From: Cellulophaga sp. BC115SP
GTDB lineage: Bacteria > Bacteroidota > Bacteroidia > Cytophagales > Spirosomataceae
Direction: 5' to 3'
NCBI RefSeq assembly: GCF_009905545.1
Contig: NZ_JAAALB010000005.1
Span: 1-64,000, forward strand
DNA: 64,000 bases
Shown here: positions 24,951 to 35,000 of the stretch, one piece after another
Layout of the letters: each line of letters begins with the position of its first letter
How positions within the stretch are numbered: the stretch's first letter is position 1
Position numbers and translations under genes: made by a program
Notes under the pieces: generated by a model
What the model was told of the DNA's origin: nothing
Databases searched by the model: none
The model's input: the letters and a program-made list of their open reading frames with translations, nothing else

Positions 24951-25163
24951 GGTAGATTAGAACCAAACCCTGCCAGCGATTATATCACCATCACAAGTGA
25001 TGAGCTAAACGTCAAAGCTGAAATTTTTGATATGTTGGGACAGTCGGTGTTTGATGCTGAACTCCACTCAGGTAAAAATCAAATCAGCCTACAAAGCTTC
25101 TCAAATGGTGTATATTACCTCAAAGCTTCCAAAGGAAATAAATCAGGAGCTTTTAAAATATAG
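24951..25163 (+). pseudogene. Orphan T9SS type A C-terminal sorting domain (gene remnant)
   Basis: After an in-frame stop at 24948, the frame reads PNPASDYITITSDEL, then AEIFDMLGQSVFDAELHSG and FSNGVYYLKASK, ending at TAG 25161. This is the conserved tail that directs proteins through the Por/type IX system (PNPASD start, GQ turn, NGVYYL core). No start codon or body of a secreted protein precedes it; the upstream 100 bases are A/T-rich spacer next to dinB. The host gene has been deleted, leaving its last ~70 codons. Confidence 0.75.
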
Positions 25164-25199
25164 AAGATAAGAATTGATATTCTTGCTACTCGTAATAGT

Positions 25200-25560
25200 C
25201 GATTTTTGCTATTTCTACCCATAGACACTATTTGATTTTGGGGCTTTTCCATTCTCGCTAAAATTAGCATTGAGCTAACCTCATATGACCCACTCTGAAT
25301 CAATTGAGAAATTGAATATTCTCCTTTTTCATTTAGATCAACTGTTGTGAAAAATAGGGTTTTGATTTTGCTAAAATTGATTTTTTGACCTGAATGATAA
25401 ATATTTATACCGAGAACAGGTGTACTATATATTATATATCTTCGAAAAGTATTTTGCCCGAAATAATTGTTGAGGTGGATTGTAGATTATCGTCTTTACA
25501 AGAAATTGTTATCACGACGATGCAAATCGTTGATAATAATTGTGTTAGGTTTTTATAAAT
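25200..25560 (-). pseudogene. Decayed lipoprotein with carboxypeptidase-like regulatory domain
   Basis: Reading the minus strand from about 25560 gives NLTQLLSTICIVVITISCKD, a lipoprotein signal with lipobox TISC, then TIISGKILFED; the frame then breaks in an A/T run (25423-25440) and resumes as TPVLGINIYHSG and VDLNEKGEYSIS. GKILFED...TPVLGINIY is the start of a carboxypeptidase-like regulatory domain, so the two frames belong together. No ATG is available at the front (ATT at 25558) and the 3' end runs into the T9SS remnant on the other strand. Both faults point to an inactive gene. Confidence 0.5.
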
Positions 25561-25761
25561 GTTGGGTGGTACTAGTGGTATGACTATTTGAAATTCAATA
25601 TTAGTCCATTATTCTAATATTCTTACTGATGAGTTTTGTCTCAGTAACAAACCAAATAATCTTGGTATATTAGTCGGTTGAGATAGAGTTCTAAAACGCA
25701 AATTACAATAAATTTAGGTCTTAAAACTTCAATCATTAAGTAGGGTAATAACCAAATAAAG

Positions 25762-26157
25762 ATGAAACAATTAAAGTTTTTTACTTGGCACATGGGTGAA
25801 CATGTATCAAAAAAGGATGCTGTTCAAATATTTTCTTTTCTTGAGCAAAAAGCTAAGTTGGAAAAGGGGGAAGTAGTGACAGGGAGATATTTTACAGAAA
25901 TCAATTTTGAAAATTACCGTATTGAGTACAACAATGAACTGTCTGGATTTGAAGTTGAAGGCAATGATTTGGAAGTGATAAATACGTTAATGTTGCTAAT
26001 CAAAATGATCCCAGCATACGTAAAAATGGGTATCAATAGAAACCCCCACGAGCCAGATGAAGAATTATTTTTCCCTCAGAAAGGTACAACCATCATTGAA
26101 TTAGTGGAGGGTTTAAAAATTGAAGAGAGGTGGGGATTTCGCCCAAATATTGCTTGA
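25762..26157 (+). CDS. Hypothetical protein
   Basis: 131 residues, soluble and acidic, starting at a good A-rich context (ACCAAATAAAGATG). No signal peptide or membrane span. Features such as YFTEINFENYRIEYNNELSG and LMLLIKMIPAYVKMGINRNP suggest an alpha/beta fold, but I recognise no family. The frame stays open for 67 codons after its TGA stop (to 26361), which is longer than expected by chance in A/T-rich DNA and may mean the gene was once longer. Isolated between gene debris and a repeat. Confidence 0.6.
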   Translation: MKQLKFFTWHMGEHVSKKDAVQIFSFLEQKAKLEKGEVVTGRYFTEINFENYRIEYNNELSGFEVEGNDLEVINTLMLLIKMIPAYVKMGINRNPHEPDEELFFPQKGTTIIELVEGLKIEERWGFRPNIA

Positions 26158-26406
26158 ATATACAATTGGGCATTTTGCGACGGAAGATTACTCAAAACTA
26201 GACAAGAGTCTGGTTTATTTGCTCTATTAGGTCCAATATTTGGAGGTAACATGACGGATAATTTTGCTTTACCAAAACTTCCTAATATACCTAACCCCAA
26301 AAACCCTAATGACAGACCAATACGATATATAATTTGTGTAAGAGGGAGATTCCCATTTTAATATTTTGTGTAATCCTTTGATGTTTTAAAAAGGTATACT
26401 AATTGA

Positions 26407-26600
26407 AACATGAGTCATCCCAAATTTTTAGGATTGGGATTATTCTCCAAGTTTTATCAAAAAAGCGGTCGGAAAATATTTTTCGACCGCTTTTTGATGC
26501 TACTATCTTAGATATGACTTAGCTTAAGACGCAGTCATTGCGTCTCTATTGCTAGAATGCAAATTTTCATATAATCACTCAATCGCTAAATTAGGAATTA
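26407..26600. repeat. Dispersed ~190-bp intergenic repeat, copy B
   Basis: The partner of the repeat at 98-284, with the same order: ATGAGTCATCCC start, palindrome around AGCGGTCG (26462-26496), AGACGCA/TGCGTCT hairpin (26526-26544), and ATAATCACTCAATCGCTAAA tail. It ends about 17 bp from the stop of the minus-strand DUF1501 gene, as copy A does for the TetR gene, and its palindrome probably terminates that operon. Confidence 0.75.
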
Positions 26601-26616
26601 CTCATTTTTATATCAT

Positions 26617-28179
26617 TTACCCATGCTTCATCAATTTCCTAATCTGCTGGTACGAGTCATTTTGAAAACGAGCATAATAGACGCCATTTTTCCATTTTGA
26701 AGTATCTACAGGCATATCATAAGTACCTTCAGGATATAGCCCATCCACTGGGGTGTCCATTAGCCTTCCTACGTTATCAAAAATTTGAACCAGGTTATGA
26801 CCGCCTCTTGAAGTATATACCAAAATCGTACTTTGTTGGAAAGGATTGGGGTAATTGTAGATGTATTCTCCTGTAGAATCTAAATCCACAACAGGAGTAA
26901 GTCCACAAGCTTGCGGCCGAATGAGTGGTAAAGATTGAAAGGTATCTTTAAACAACACATCGTCCTTCCAACTGGCATTCATACATAAAAACTGTTCAAG
27001 AATAGAACTATATACCGAACGAAAATCATATTGCATGAGTACATTGTCACCTGTTTGAACTGAAGCTGCAATATCTGGCGTTGTACCCAATACAATGGGA
27101 TTGACCATATCCCCAAACATAAACAAAGGGGCGGCGGCTCCGTGGTCGGTTCCGCCACTGGCATTAGATTTGATCCTACGTCCAAATTCTGAATAGGTCA
27201 TTCCTACGACTCTTTTGGATACGCCCATTGCTTTCAAATCATCGGTAAAGGCCTTGATGGCATCCGAGATTTGTTTCCAAAGATTGGCATGCGTTCCTGT
27301 GGTGGTATCGGTCGTATTTACCTGATTACTGTGCGTATCAAAGCCTCCCAGATTGACAAAATACACCTTCGTTTTGAGTCCTCCTCCAATAAGGTTTGCC
27401 ACGATTTTTAATTGTCCTGCCAAATTGGTATTCGGGTAGGTAACCAAATTTTTAGCTTTGCCTGCCGCTCCTCTAATAGAACTGGCATATAAATTTGTCT
27501 GATTGGCTACTTCTCTCAAAAACTTCAATTCTTTCCCTGCTAAAGTATCTGGGGCATCTTCTACCTTATTTTGTACCAAATTGTAGAAACTGCTAGGGTT
27601 GGTAATAGCCATTCCCATAGAGGAAACAGGACCTTGCAAAGCAGTACTCACCGTAGAGCCAATTTGTATTGCCAAAGGGTCGGGGAATTGAGCATTAGGA
27701 TAGTTGTTGGGATAGGCAGGGTGTTGTAAAGCCAAATATCTTCCAAGCCAACCATTATACACATACTGATTGGCATCTGAGGCCGAATTCCAAATATCTG
27801 TTGCCCTGAAATGGGAAAAGTTGGGATTGGGGTACCCTACGCTTTGTATTACGTTGGCTTTGCCTTCCATAAATAGGTTATGCAAGCCTCCTGCCATAGA
27901 AGGGTGCAGACCTATATTATCATTTTGAGAAATCTTCAATAGGGATGTCTCTGGAATGGCGATGTTTGAGCGAGCATTTTTGTAAAGCCCATACTTATCG
28001 ATAGGGATAACGGTATTTAAACCGTCGTTACCTCCATTCAGTTGGATAACCACAAGCGTGTTTTCGTCACCACTTTGATTTTTGGCAACATTACCCAAGG
28101 CTTTCACCGAAAAACCACTGAGTAATGCAGGCATTAAGAATCCTGATATAGACTGCTGGACAAACTCTCTACGTTTCAT
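26617..28179 (-). CDS. DUF1501 protein with T9SS type A sorting domain
   Basis: 520 residues. The N-terminus MKRREFVQQSISGFLMPALL is a Tat-like leader. The DUF1501 domain (about 30-420) has VVIQLNGGNDGLNTVIP, GLHPSMAGG, GGFDTHSNQ and YSEFGRRIKSN, the sulfatase-like block with metal-binding Asp/His residues. A C-terminal tail of about 80 residues (YNYPNPFQQSTILVY ... NGVYYARFQ ... IRKLMK) is a type IX secretion sorting domain. It is downstream of the DUF1800 gene on the same strand; this pair is widely conserved and of unknown function, exported and possibly surface-attached. Confidence 0.9.
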   Translation of the reverse strand: MKRREFVQQSISGFLMPALLSGFSVKALGNVAKNQSGDENTLVVIQLNGGNDGLNTVIPIDKYGLYKNARSNIAIPETSLLKISQNDNIGLHPSMAGGLHNLFMEGKANVIQSVGYPNPNFSHFRATDIWNSASDANQYVYNGWLGRYLALQHPAYPNNYPNAQFPDPLAIQIGSTVSTALQGPVSSMGMAITNPSSFYNLVQNKVEDAPDTLAGKELKFLREVANQTNLYASSIRGAAGKAKNLVTYPNTNLAGQLKIVANLIGGGLKTKVYFVNLGGFDTHSNQVNTTDTTTGTHANLWKQISDAIKAFTDDLKAMGVSKRVVGMTYSEFGRRIKSNASGGTDHGAAAPLFMFGDMVNPIVLGTTPDIAASVQTGDNVLMQYDFRSVYSSILEQFLCMNASWKDDVLFKDTFQSLPLIRPQACGLTPVVDLDSTGEYIYNYPNPFQQSTILVYTSRGGHNLVQIFDNVGRLMDTPVDGLYPEGTYDMPVDTSKWKNGVYYARFQNDSYQQIRKLMKHG

Positions 28180-28307
28180 AAAAAGAGATTTTAGATAGAA
28201 GAAATACCGAAATCAACTTATTGTGCAAAATGAATTAGAGTAAAATATTTCACTTACAATTCACCTAGTGTACGAAGGATTATAAAAACTGTTTATTTCG
28301 GATGTTG

Positions 28308-28343
28308 GATTTCGGAAGAATAAGCTTCTATATTTCCGAAATC
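28308..28343. other. Stem-loop between the DUF1800 and DUF1501 genes
   Basis: GATTTCGGAA (28308-28317) pairs with TTCCGAAATC (28334-28343). It lies in a 239-bp gap that also contains TTCACAACTCACAATTCATC-type words; no T-run follows, so processing or stability is more likely than termination. Confidence 0.45.
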
Positions 28344-28418
28344 AGAAATCCCAAATCTGAAATAGTTAGAAATCCTTAGAACACTACTAATTCACAACTC
28401 ACAATTCATCACTCATAA

Positions 28419-30020
28419 CTAAGTTAGTTGGTACTCTGGCAATGACAATAAGTACTGGTAAAGTGATTGTAATTTGCTCTTGACGAGTGTCATGGTATCT
28501 TGCGGTCTTACCAGCATGGTATCCCAGATTTCGGTCCAATAGTAGTCGCTCGACTGCCCCGAAAGCAGTATGTCTCTTTTGAGTTGTTCAATTCTTTCTG
28601 CTGAAACGGGCACTTTGTATAACAAGGCAATGGAATCGGTAATCAACAAATTGGGATCGTTGGGTTTGGGTAAATTCTTGGCAAAAGCAATGACATCAAT
28701 CTGTATTCTTTTTCCATTACGAGTGATTCCATTAGTAACTATGGTGTCGGTATATTGCACTCTTTTGGGATAAGTATCTGCCGTAATCCATGCTTCGTAA
28801 AATATCGGTTGCTGATAATAAGCCGCCCATCCAGCTACGTTGGGAGGGTCTCCAATACTTTGTTGCATAATCGTACCTTGTCGAACGACTTCCACAAAAA
28901 ACGTGTAGACATCCACAAATTCCGTTTTCGGATTTGGGAATATCACATCAAATTCACGAAGGTTTCCTATAACTAAATCTAGGGGAGATTTGATAACAGC
29001 TCCATAAAGCTGTGCATCATAAAAAAATTGACTTTTAAAGAGGGTAGAAAGGACTGGGGTAATCTCAAAATTGTTTTTTCTGAAAATTTCGGCGAGCGGC
29101 GTGATGACGTTTTTTTCGACGGTTTCATTCAAATCATAATGCACAAAGAACTGATAAATTTTCCGACAAATAAACTTGCTCAACTCTTCTTTCTGAAATA
29201 GCATATTGACTAATTCATCCAGTTCTAACATACCATCTGTACCTGATTTTCCTTTTATGACCGTGTTGTTATAATACGATGAAAAGGTTTTGTCACTGGT
29301 ATCGTGCCTGCTTGGCGTAAAGCTATAATCGATGGTCAGAGCACTTACGACATAGCCTGTCAATACTCTAGCTGCTGCTTTTACGTCGTCTTCTGTGTAC
29401 TTTGAGTCGGAGCCTTTTCCCATTGTAAAAAGCTCTTGTAGCTCTCGCCCGTAGTTTTCGTCTGGCGCTGTTTTGGTATTTTTATTTCCATTTAAATACA
29501 CCAACATGGCAGGGTCGATGGACATTTCTCGAACGAAGGTCTTGAAATTACCCAAAGCAAATTTTCGTAACAATGAGTGATGTTTGTACAAATAGCGTGC
29601 GTCACTTACGGTATCTGCTTCGGTAGAAAAATGATTGTGCCAAAACAAAATCATTTTCTCGTGGATACTTCGCCCTTGATAAAACATTTGTTGCAACCAC
29701 CAAGCTTTGTAGCTATTTCTCCTCTTACTATTGAGCGTGCCATCTCCGTAAGCGGCAAATGCCCAAGTGGCGCCAAGTGCAATGCCTGTTGGATCGGTAT
29801 AATCGCTCGTATTGTAATAGTTGAGCGGAGGCTCAGGAAACGATTGAGGTTTTAATAATTCATCGACGGACTGACTTAAAGTTTTGGTTTTGAAATAGTT
29901 TACATCGGCTGGTTTGGCGCCAAACATTACCCGCTTGAGCAAGTGAGTAATCTGTGGCGTACTCCATTCACCTTTATATTCCTCCAATCCTCCTTTAATT
30001 TGTTTACTTGAAAAAGTCAT
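28419..30020 (-). CDS. DUF1800 domain-containing protein
   Basis: 533 residues, complete. Typical DUF1800 features: LLKRVMFGAKPADVNYF at the start, KMILFWHNHFSTEADTV, NGNKNTKTAPDENYGRELQELFTMG, ARVLTGY and QSIGDPPNVAGWAAY near the end. No obvious signal peptide. It is the first gene of the DUF1800-DUF1501 pair, transcribed divergently from the ECF sigma gene. The domain's biochemical role is not known; the conserved pairing suggests a joint exported or cell-surface function. A 17-bp palindrome (30053-30069) lies upstream. Confidence 0.9.
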   Translation of the reverse strand: MTFSSKQIKGGLEEYKGEWSTPQITHLLKRVMFGAKPADVNYFKTKTLSQSVDELLKPQSFPEPPLNYYNTSDYTDPTGIALGATWAFAAYGDGTLNSKRRNSYKAWWLQQMFYQGRSIHEKMILFWHNHFSTEADTVSDARYLYKHHSLLRKFALGNFKTFVREMSIDPAMLVYLNGNKNTKTAPDENYGRELQELFTMGKGSDSKYTEDDVKAAARVLTGYVVSALTIDYSFTPSRHDTSDKTFSSYYNNTVIKGKSGTDGMLELDELVNMLFQKEELSKFICRKIYQFFVHYDLNETVEKNVITPLAEIFRKNNFEITPVLSTLFKSQFFYDAQLYGAVIKSPLDLVIGNLREFDVIFPNPKTEFVDVYTFFVEVVRQGTIMQQSIGDPPNVAGWAAYYQQPIFYEAWITADTYPKRVQYTDTIVTNGITRNGKRIQIDVIAFAKNLPKPNDPNLLITDSIALLYKVPVSAERIEQLKRDILLSGQSSDYYWTEIWDTMLVRPQDTMTLVKSKLQSLYQYLLSLPEYQLT

Positions 30021-30052
30021 AGTATGTTGTGCTTAGAGTTGGACCTTTTAGA

Positions 30053-30069
30053 TTTTCAATGATTGAAAA
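30053..30069. promoter_or_regulatory. Palindrome in the DUF1800/ECF sigma divergent region
   Basis: TTTTCAAT, a single G, then ATTGAAAA. It lies 33 bases from the DUF1800 start and could be an operator, but A/T-rich palindromes of this size also arise by chance. Confidence 0.3.
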
Positions 30070-30178
30070 GGTTTAATTATTGTCGTTAACCTAGTAAAAG
30101 GCTTTACAATAAAATATACCTAACAATACCATAATAAAAGCATAATGTACTAGTCGAGACTTAGCAAAAATCAAGATT

Positions 30179-30186
30179 TACCTTTG
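30179..30186 (+). promoter_or_regulatory. Possible -7 element for the ECF sigma gene
   Basis: TACCTTTG matches TAnnTTTG exactly. A start site a few bases later leaves about 15 nt of leader before ATG 30208, and would exclude the TTG at 30184 as start codon. Confidence 0.35.
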
Positions 30187-30207
30187 TGGCAAAATTGGTT
30201 TTGCGTT

Positions 30208-30792
30208 ATGACAAACACTAAATTTCAAAATGATATTGCTTTAATTGAAGCATGGCAAGCGGGCGATTCCGACGCATTTGAGGTACTTTATCAAAAGTAC
30301 TGGCGAAAGCTCTATGTCTTTGCACGCCGTACCACGCCCAATACCGAGGATGCCCAAGATTTGATTCAAGATGTTTTTGCGCAATTATGGATGCAAAAAG
30401 AACAAATCGATGCTGCTGTATTTTCGGAATCCTATTTGTTTGCTATTGTGAGAAATAAACTATTGGATAAAATTCGAAAACAATATGTGCGAGAAGATTA
30501 TGTCCAGAAAATTCTTCAATCTTCCACTGAGTCTGATTTCTCGACCCAGCAAACCATCCTGACCAATGATTTGAATAATCATATTCATCAAGCGGTGGAT
30601 GTTTTGCCAGAAAAATGCAGAGAAGTTTTTCAACTTAGTCGTTTCGAGCAACTCTCAGTTGATCAGATTGCCCAAAAGCTTCAAATTTCCCCTCAAACCG
30701 TCAAAAATCAATTATCCAAAGCGCTACAAGTAGTTCGTTTTCGATTAAGAGAGTTTGCAACTCTTGGGCTTTTATTATCTACTTTTTTTTAA
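30208..30792 (+). CDS. ECF RNA polymerase sigma factor (FecI-like, Bacteroidota type)
   Basis: 194 residues from ATG 30208 (MTNTKFQNDIALIEAWQAGD). Sigma region 2 (about 12-80: FEVLYQKYWRKLYVFARR, DAQDLIQDVFAQLW) and region 4 (about 125-180: LPEKCREVFQLSRFEQLSVD, QIAQKLQISPQTVKNQLSKA) are both complete. It is followed by a FecR-type anti-sigma factor and a SusC receptor with an STN domain, the trans-envelope signalling arrangement in which substrate binding at the receptor releases the sigma factor to activate its own locus. A -7-like element lies immediately upstream. Confidence 0.92.
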   Translation: MTNTKFQNDIALIEAWQAGDSDAFEVLYQKYWRKLYVFARRTTPNTEDAQDLIQDVFAQLWMQKEQIDAAVFSESYLFAIVRNKLLDKIRKQYVREDYVQKILQSSTESDFSTQQTILTNDLNNHIHQAVDVLPEKCREVFQLSRFEQLSVDQIAQKLQISPQTVKNQLSKALQVVRFRLREFATLGLLLSTFF

Positions 30793-30881
30793 AAAATCAT
30801 ATTTCAGCATAGTACCAAAACTTACCTTGCACGAATACATACATGAAAGGAAAGGAAAACATCCCCATTTCCTTTGCATGA

Positions 30882-31859
30882 ATGATTTCCAAAGAGCAGG
30901 AGCGAATTTTACGAGAATACCTCAGTGGTCAAGAAAGCACCGAAGGAAAAGCCCTTTTTGATCAATGGGCGCAATCGCTCTATGAGGATAGTTCATTGCA
31001 ACCTTCCGACACCGAGGAGGCTTTAGCAAAAGCACAACAAGAAATTTGGCAGAAGGTTTCTGCTAAAAAGGTTGCCCCAATTATTCGTTTGGCATCTTCA
31101 TGGGGGCTTCGTGCTGGAATGGCAGCGAGTTTATTGTTGATTTCTCTCTTAGCTTGGAAATGGATTGTCACATACAACCAACCAGTCCCCGAATATGAAT
31201 TAAGTTATCAGACCATCAAAACAAAGGCTGGTGAACACGCTACCGTCACTTTGGAAGATGGCACAAAGGTATTTCTGAATGGTGCTTCAAGTTTACGATT
31301 TCCAACAAAATTACTGGGACAAACCCGTCACGTATATTTAGAAGGGGAAGCTTATTTTGAGGTAACGCACAACCCTCAACAGCCTTTTGTAGTGAGCTCA
31401 AAACACCTAAACACTACGGTGAAAGGTACCACTTTCGATGTGCATGATTATGCACAAGACATACAAGCAAATGTGACGGTATTGACAGGGAAAGTTGCTG
31501 TAGAAATGGCAAATAATAGAACTAGTAATTGCTTAATTCTTCCAAATCAAACATGTACATATCAAAATGGAAAAGCTGTTTTGGAACAGTCAGATGTGGA
31601 AGATGCCAGAGAGTCAATCAGTTGGAGGGAACGAAAAATTTACTTCAAACGTGAGCGTATGGATTTGGTTTTTAGGAAATTAGAACGAATGTATGAGGTG
31701 TCATTTCGAATCAAAAATCCTCGGTTATTAGATTGTACATGGATTGCTTCTTTCGAAAATGCTAGCTTGGAAGAAGTTCTACAATTGATGCAATCTTCAT
31801 TAGGTATCCAATATCAAATCAAAGGAAAGGAGGTTATTATCACAGGAATTTGCCAATAA
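30882..31859 (+). CDS. FecR-family anti-sigma factor
   Basis: 325 residues. An N-terminal cytoplasmic helical segment (about 1-75) for sigma binding, one membrane span (about 78-98), a FecR beta domain (about 110-210: GEHATVTLEDGTKVFLNGAS, GEAYFEVTHNPQQPFVV) and a C-terminal DUF4974/STN-like domain (about 245-320: MDLVFRKLERMYEVSFRI). It starts 90 bases after the sigma gene. It should sense the SusC STN domain in the periplasm and hold or release the ECF sigma factor. All domains expected of the family are present. Confidence 0.92.
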   Translation: MISKEQERILREYLSGQESTEGKALFDQWAQSLYEDSSLQPSDTEEALAKAQQEIWQKVSAKKVAPIIRLASSWGLRAGMAASLLLISLLAWKWIVTYNQPVPEYELSYQTIKTKAGEHATVTLEDGTKVFLNGASSLRFPTKLLGQTRHVYLEGEAYFEVTHNPQQPFVVSSKHLNTTVKGTTFDVHDYAQDIQANVTVLTGKVAVEMANNRTSNCLILPNQTCTYQNGKAVLEQSDVEDARESISWRERKIYFKRERMDLVFRKLERMYEVSFRIKNPRLLDCTWIASFENASLEEVLQLMQSSLGIQYQIKGKEVIITGICQ

Positions 31860-32004
31860 ATACGAGTCCAAAATATAGTTTTAGACTATTTTACAAATAA
31901 AAAAAGGTCAATGAAGGGTCGAGCTTCATTAACCTTGCAAACAATTCCCACGTCATAGCGCCTTTTACAAGGTGCCCTTATAGGTTATTATCTTAAGCAA
32001 ACTT

Positions 32005-35000
32005 ATGCAAAAAAATCGATTCTCGCTAATGATAAGGCGAATCATCTCAGTGCCCACACTGTCGTTGGCGCTAGGCTTTGGTATGTGTCATGCACAAGTA
32101 TCCCAAGCACAGGAAGTATTGAATAACAAAGTTTCGGTTCAGGCTCAAAACCAGAGCCTAGAAAGTGTTTTAACACAAATCGAAAAACAAACAGGTGTAC
32201 GTTTCGTGTATGCAGGAAGTTTGATTTCGGAGAAAGATAAACTCACATTTTCGGTCCAAAATCAAAACTTGAAACAAGTACTGAATAGTATTTTTTCAAA
32301 CCGAAATATCGATTTTAGTTTTTCTGGAAATAATCAAATCGTCCTAAAAGCAAGCCCAAAGTCGCAAGACCATACTTCGGTAAGTGGAAAAATCACCGAT
32401 GCTCAAACAGGCGATGCTTTGCCAGGGGTAAACGTATCGGTAAAAGGTACCAGCAAAGGTGCCACTTCTGATGCGAATGGAAATTTCAAAATCAGCATCT
32501 CAGAAAAAGACGCAGTATTATTATTTTCCTTTGTGGGATTTACCTCACAAGAGGTTCCAATAAAAGGAAGAAACCATCTCAATGTTCAGTTATCAGAGGA
32601 TAACAAATATCTCAATGAGGTAGTAGTAACAGCCTTAGGTATCAAAAGAGAGGAGAAAGCCTTGGGATACTCTACCCAAAAACTAGATGGTTCAGCTGTG
32701 ACGGATGCACCATCTAACAACTTTATGAATGCACTATCGGGTAAAGTCGCAGGGTTGAACTTGACCAAGACTGATGGACCTATGGGTAGCAGTCGCGTGA
32801 CATTGCGTGGCGAAAGTATTTTGGATTTCAATTCCCCTGGTGCTTTAATCGTGGTCGATGGCGAACCGATTAATACTTCCTTTCAAGGTGTAGGACATGG
32901 AGCCTATTTGGGTGGCGATTCCCCAATTGATTTTGGAAGTGCGCTAACAGATATTGACCCTAATAATATCGAGTCTATCAACGTACTAAAAGGTCCTGCG
33001 GCATCAGCCTTGTACGGCTCTCGTGCAGGCAATGGGGCGATTATTATCACGACCAAGAGCGCCAGTAAAGACAAAAAAGGTCTTGGGGTGTCTTTTAACT
33101 CTTATGTAAGTGTTGACCAAGTAAATCGTTGGCCAGACTATCAATACCAATACGGGCAAGGAACGGCAGGGCAGAATTATTACTCCTATGGTACAACGGC
33201 AGATGGTGCAGGAACGCAAAGTACAAGTTCGGCTTGGGGACCTAAATTTGATGGTCAATCATTTTATCAATATGACTCACCGCGTGATGCCAATGGAGCT
33301 TTTACAGAAAGAACACCATGGAAACCTTATACAGACAATCGCAAAAACTTTTTTGAGCAAGGTGTAACCCTGTCAAACAATATTTCGATTACCAATGTGA
33401 AAGACAAAAGCAATACTCGTTTGAGTCTTTCCCAAATGAAAAATAACTGGATTTTGCCTAACACAGGCTATGAACGTATCAGTTTAGGTTTCTCAAATAA
33501 TTCACAGATTTCGGCGAAGTTGAGTACTGCTGCGAAGGTCAATTATTACAATAAATTTAGCGATAACCTTCCGTCGACGGGCTACAACAATCAGTCGATT
33601 ATGTACTTCATTGCGTTCCAAAATCCGAATGTTAATTTGGATTGGTATCAGCCTTACTGGTTGCCAGGAAAAGAAGGTTTGGAACAAAATCACCCTTTTA
33701 GTTCTTTGATTGATAATCCTTATTTGATTGTATATGAAATGCTGAACAAATCGAGTCGTCATAATGTAACGGGTACTATGTCGGCTACCTACAATATTTT
33801 GAAAGGCTTGGATTTAACGGTGCGTACTGGTTTGGATATGGGTTATGAATTTCGTTCGCAACAACGTCCTAAGAATACCCAAAAATTTCAAGCGGGTATG
33901 TACCGTCAGCAAAATGTATTTAACCTCGAATCTAACTCTGATTTTTTGTTAAAATATAAATTGCCACTTGAAAAAACTTGGCAAGTAACTACAAGTTTTG
34001 GAGGAAATATTTTGAAACAAAGTCAAAAATTTACCAATCAATTAGCTGACCGCTTGGTGATTCCAGGCGTATATAATTTGGCAAATTCTGAACAATTACC
34101 ACTCACCCAAAGTGACCGTGCCGAAAAGCGTATCAACAGTTTGTATGGTTTTGTTAACCTTGGTTACAAAGATTTTGCTTTTTTGGATGTTACAGGTCGT
34201 AATGACTGGAGTAGTACTTTACCAAAACAAAATAATTCTTTCTTTTATCCATCAGCCACTTTGAGTTTGGTTTTATCTCAAATGACTAATATGCCTAATT
34301 GGATAAGCTATGGTAAAATCCGTGGTGCTTACGCCAGTGTGGGCTATGACGCTCGCTTAGGAACCTATAATCTAGAAAAAATCTATAACTCAGGCACTTT
34401 CCCGGGTGAACTCGAAAGTCCTAATGTGATTGCCAATCCAAATTTAAAGCCCCAAAGAAATAACTCCTTTGAGGCAGGAACAGAATGGCGTTTTTTCAAA
34501 AATCGTTTGAGTTTGGACGCTACCGTTTATGAGCAAACTACCATTGACCAAATCTTGTATGCACCAGTGGAATATGCTTCAGGATATAGCTCTTCATTGA
34601 TCAACATGGGTAAAGTCGTAAACAATGGTGTCGAGTTAACCTTGAATGGCAATCCTGTGAAAAATTACGCAGGCTTTTCGTGGGATGTGACCGTAAACTG
34701 GTCGATGAATAGAAATAAAGTATTGGAGTTAAACAACGAAACAGGAAGTGTAATACTGGCAAAATATGTTGGTAGCCGTGTAACTGTGGAGGCGAGAGAA
34801 GGTCAGCCTTTAGGAACGATTTACGGACTAGGCTTTAAGCGTTCGCCAGAAGGACAAATTGTATTTGACAAAGATGGATATCCTGTGCTTACCGACCAGT
34901 TTGTTAATCTAGGTAATACAAATCCTGATTGGAGGGGAAGTATTTCTAATAATTTTAAATACAAAAACTGGAGTCTCTCTGTCTTGCTAGATATTCGTCA

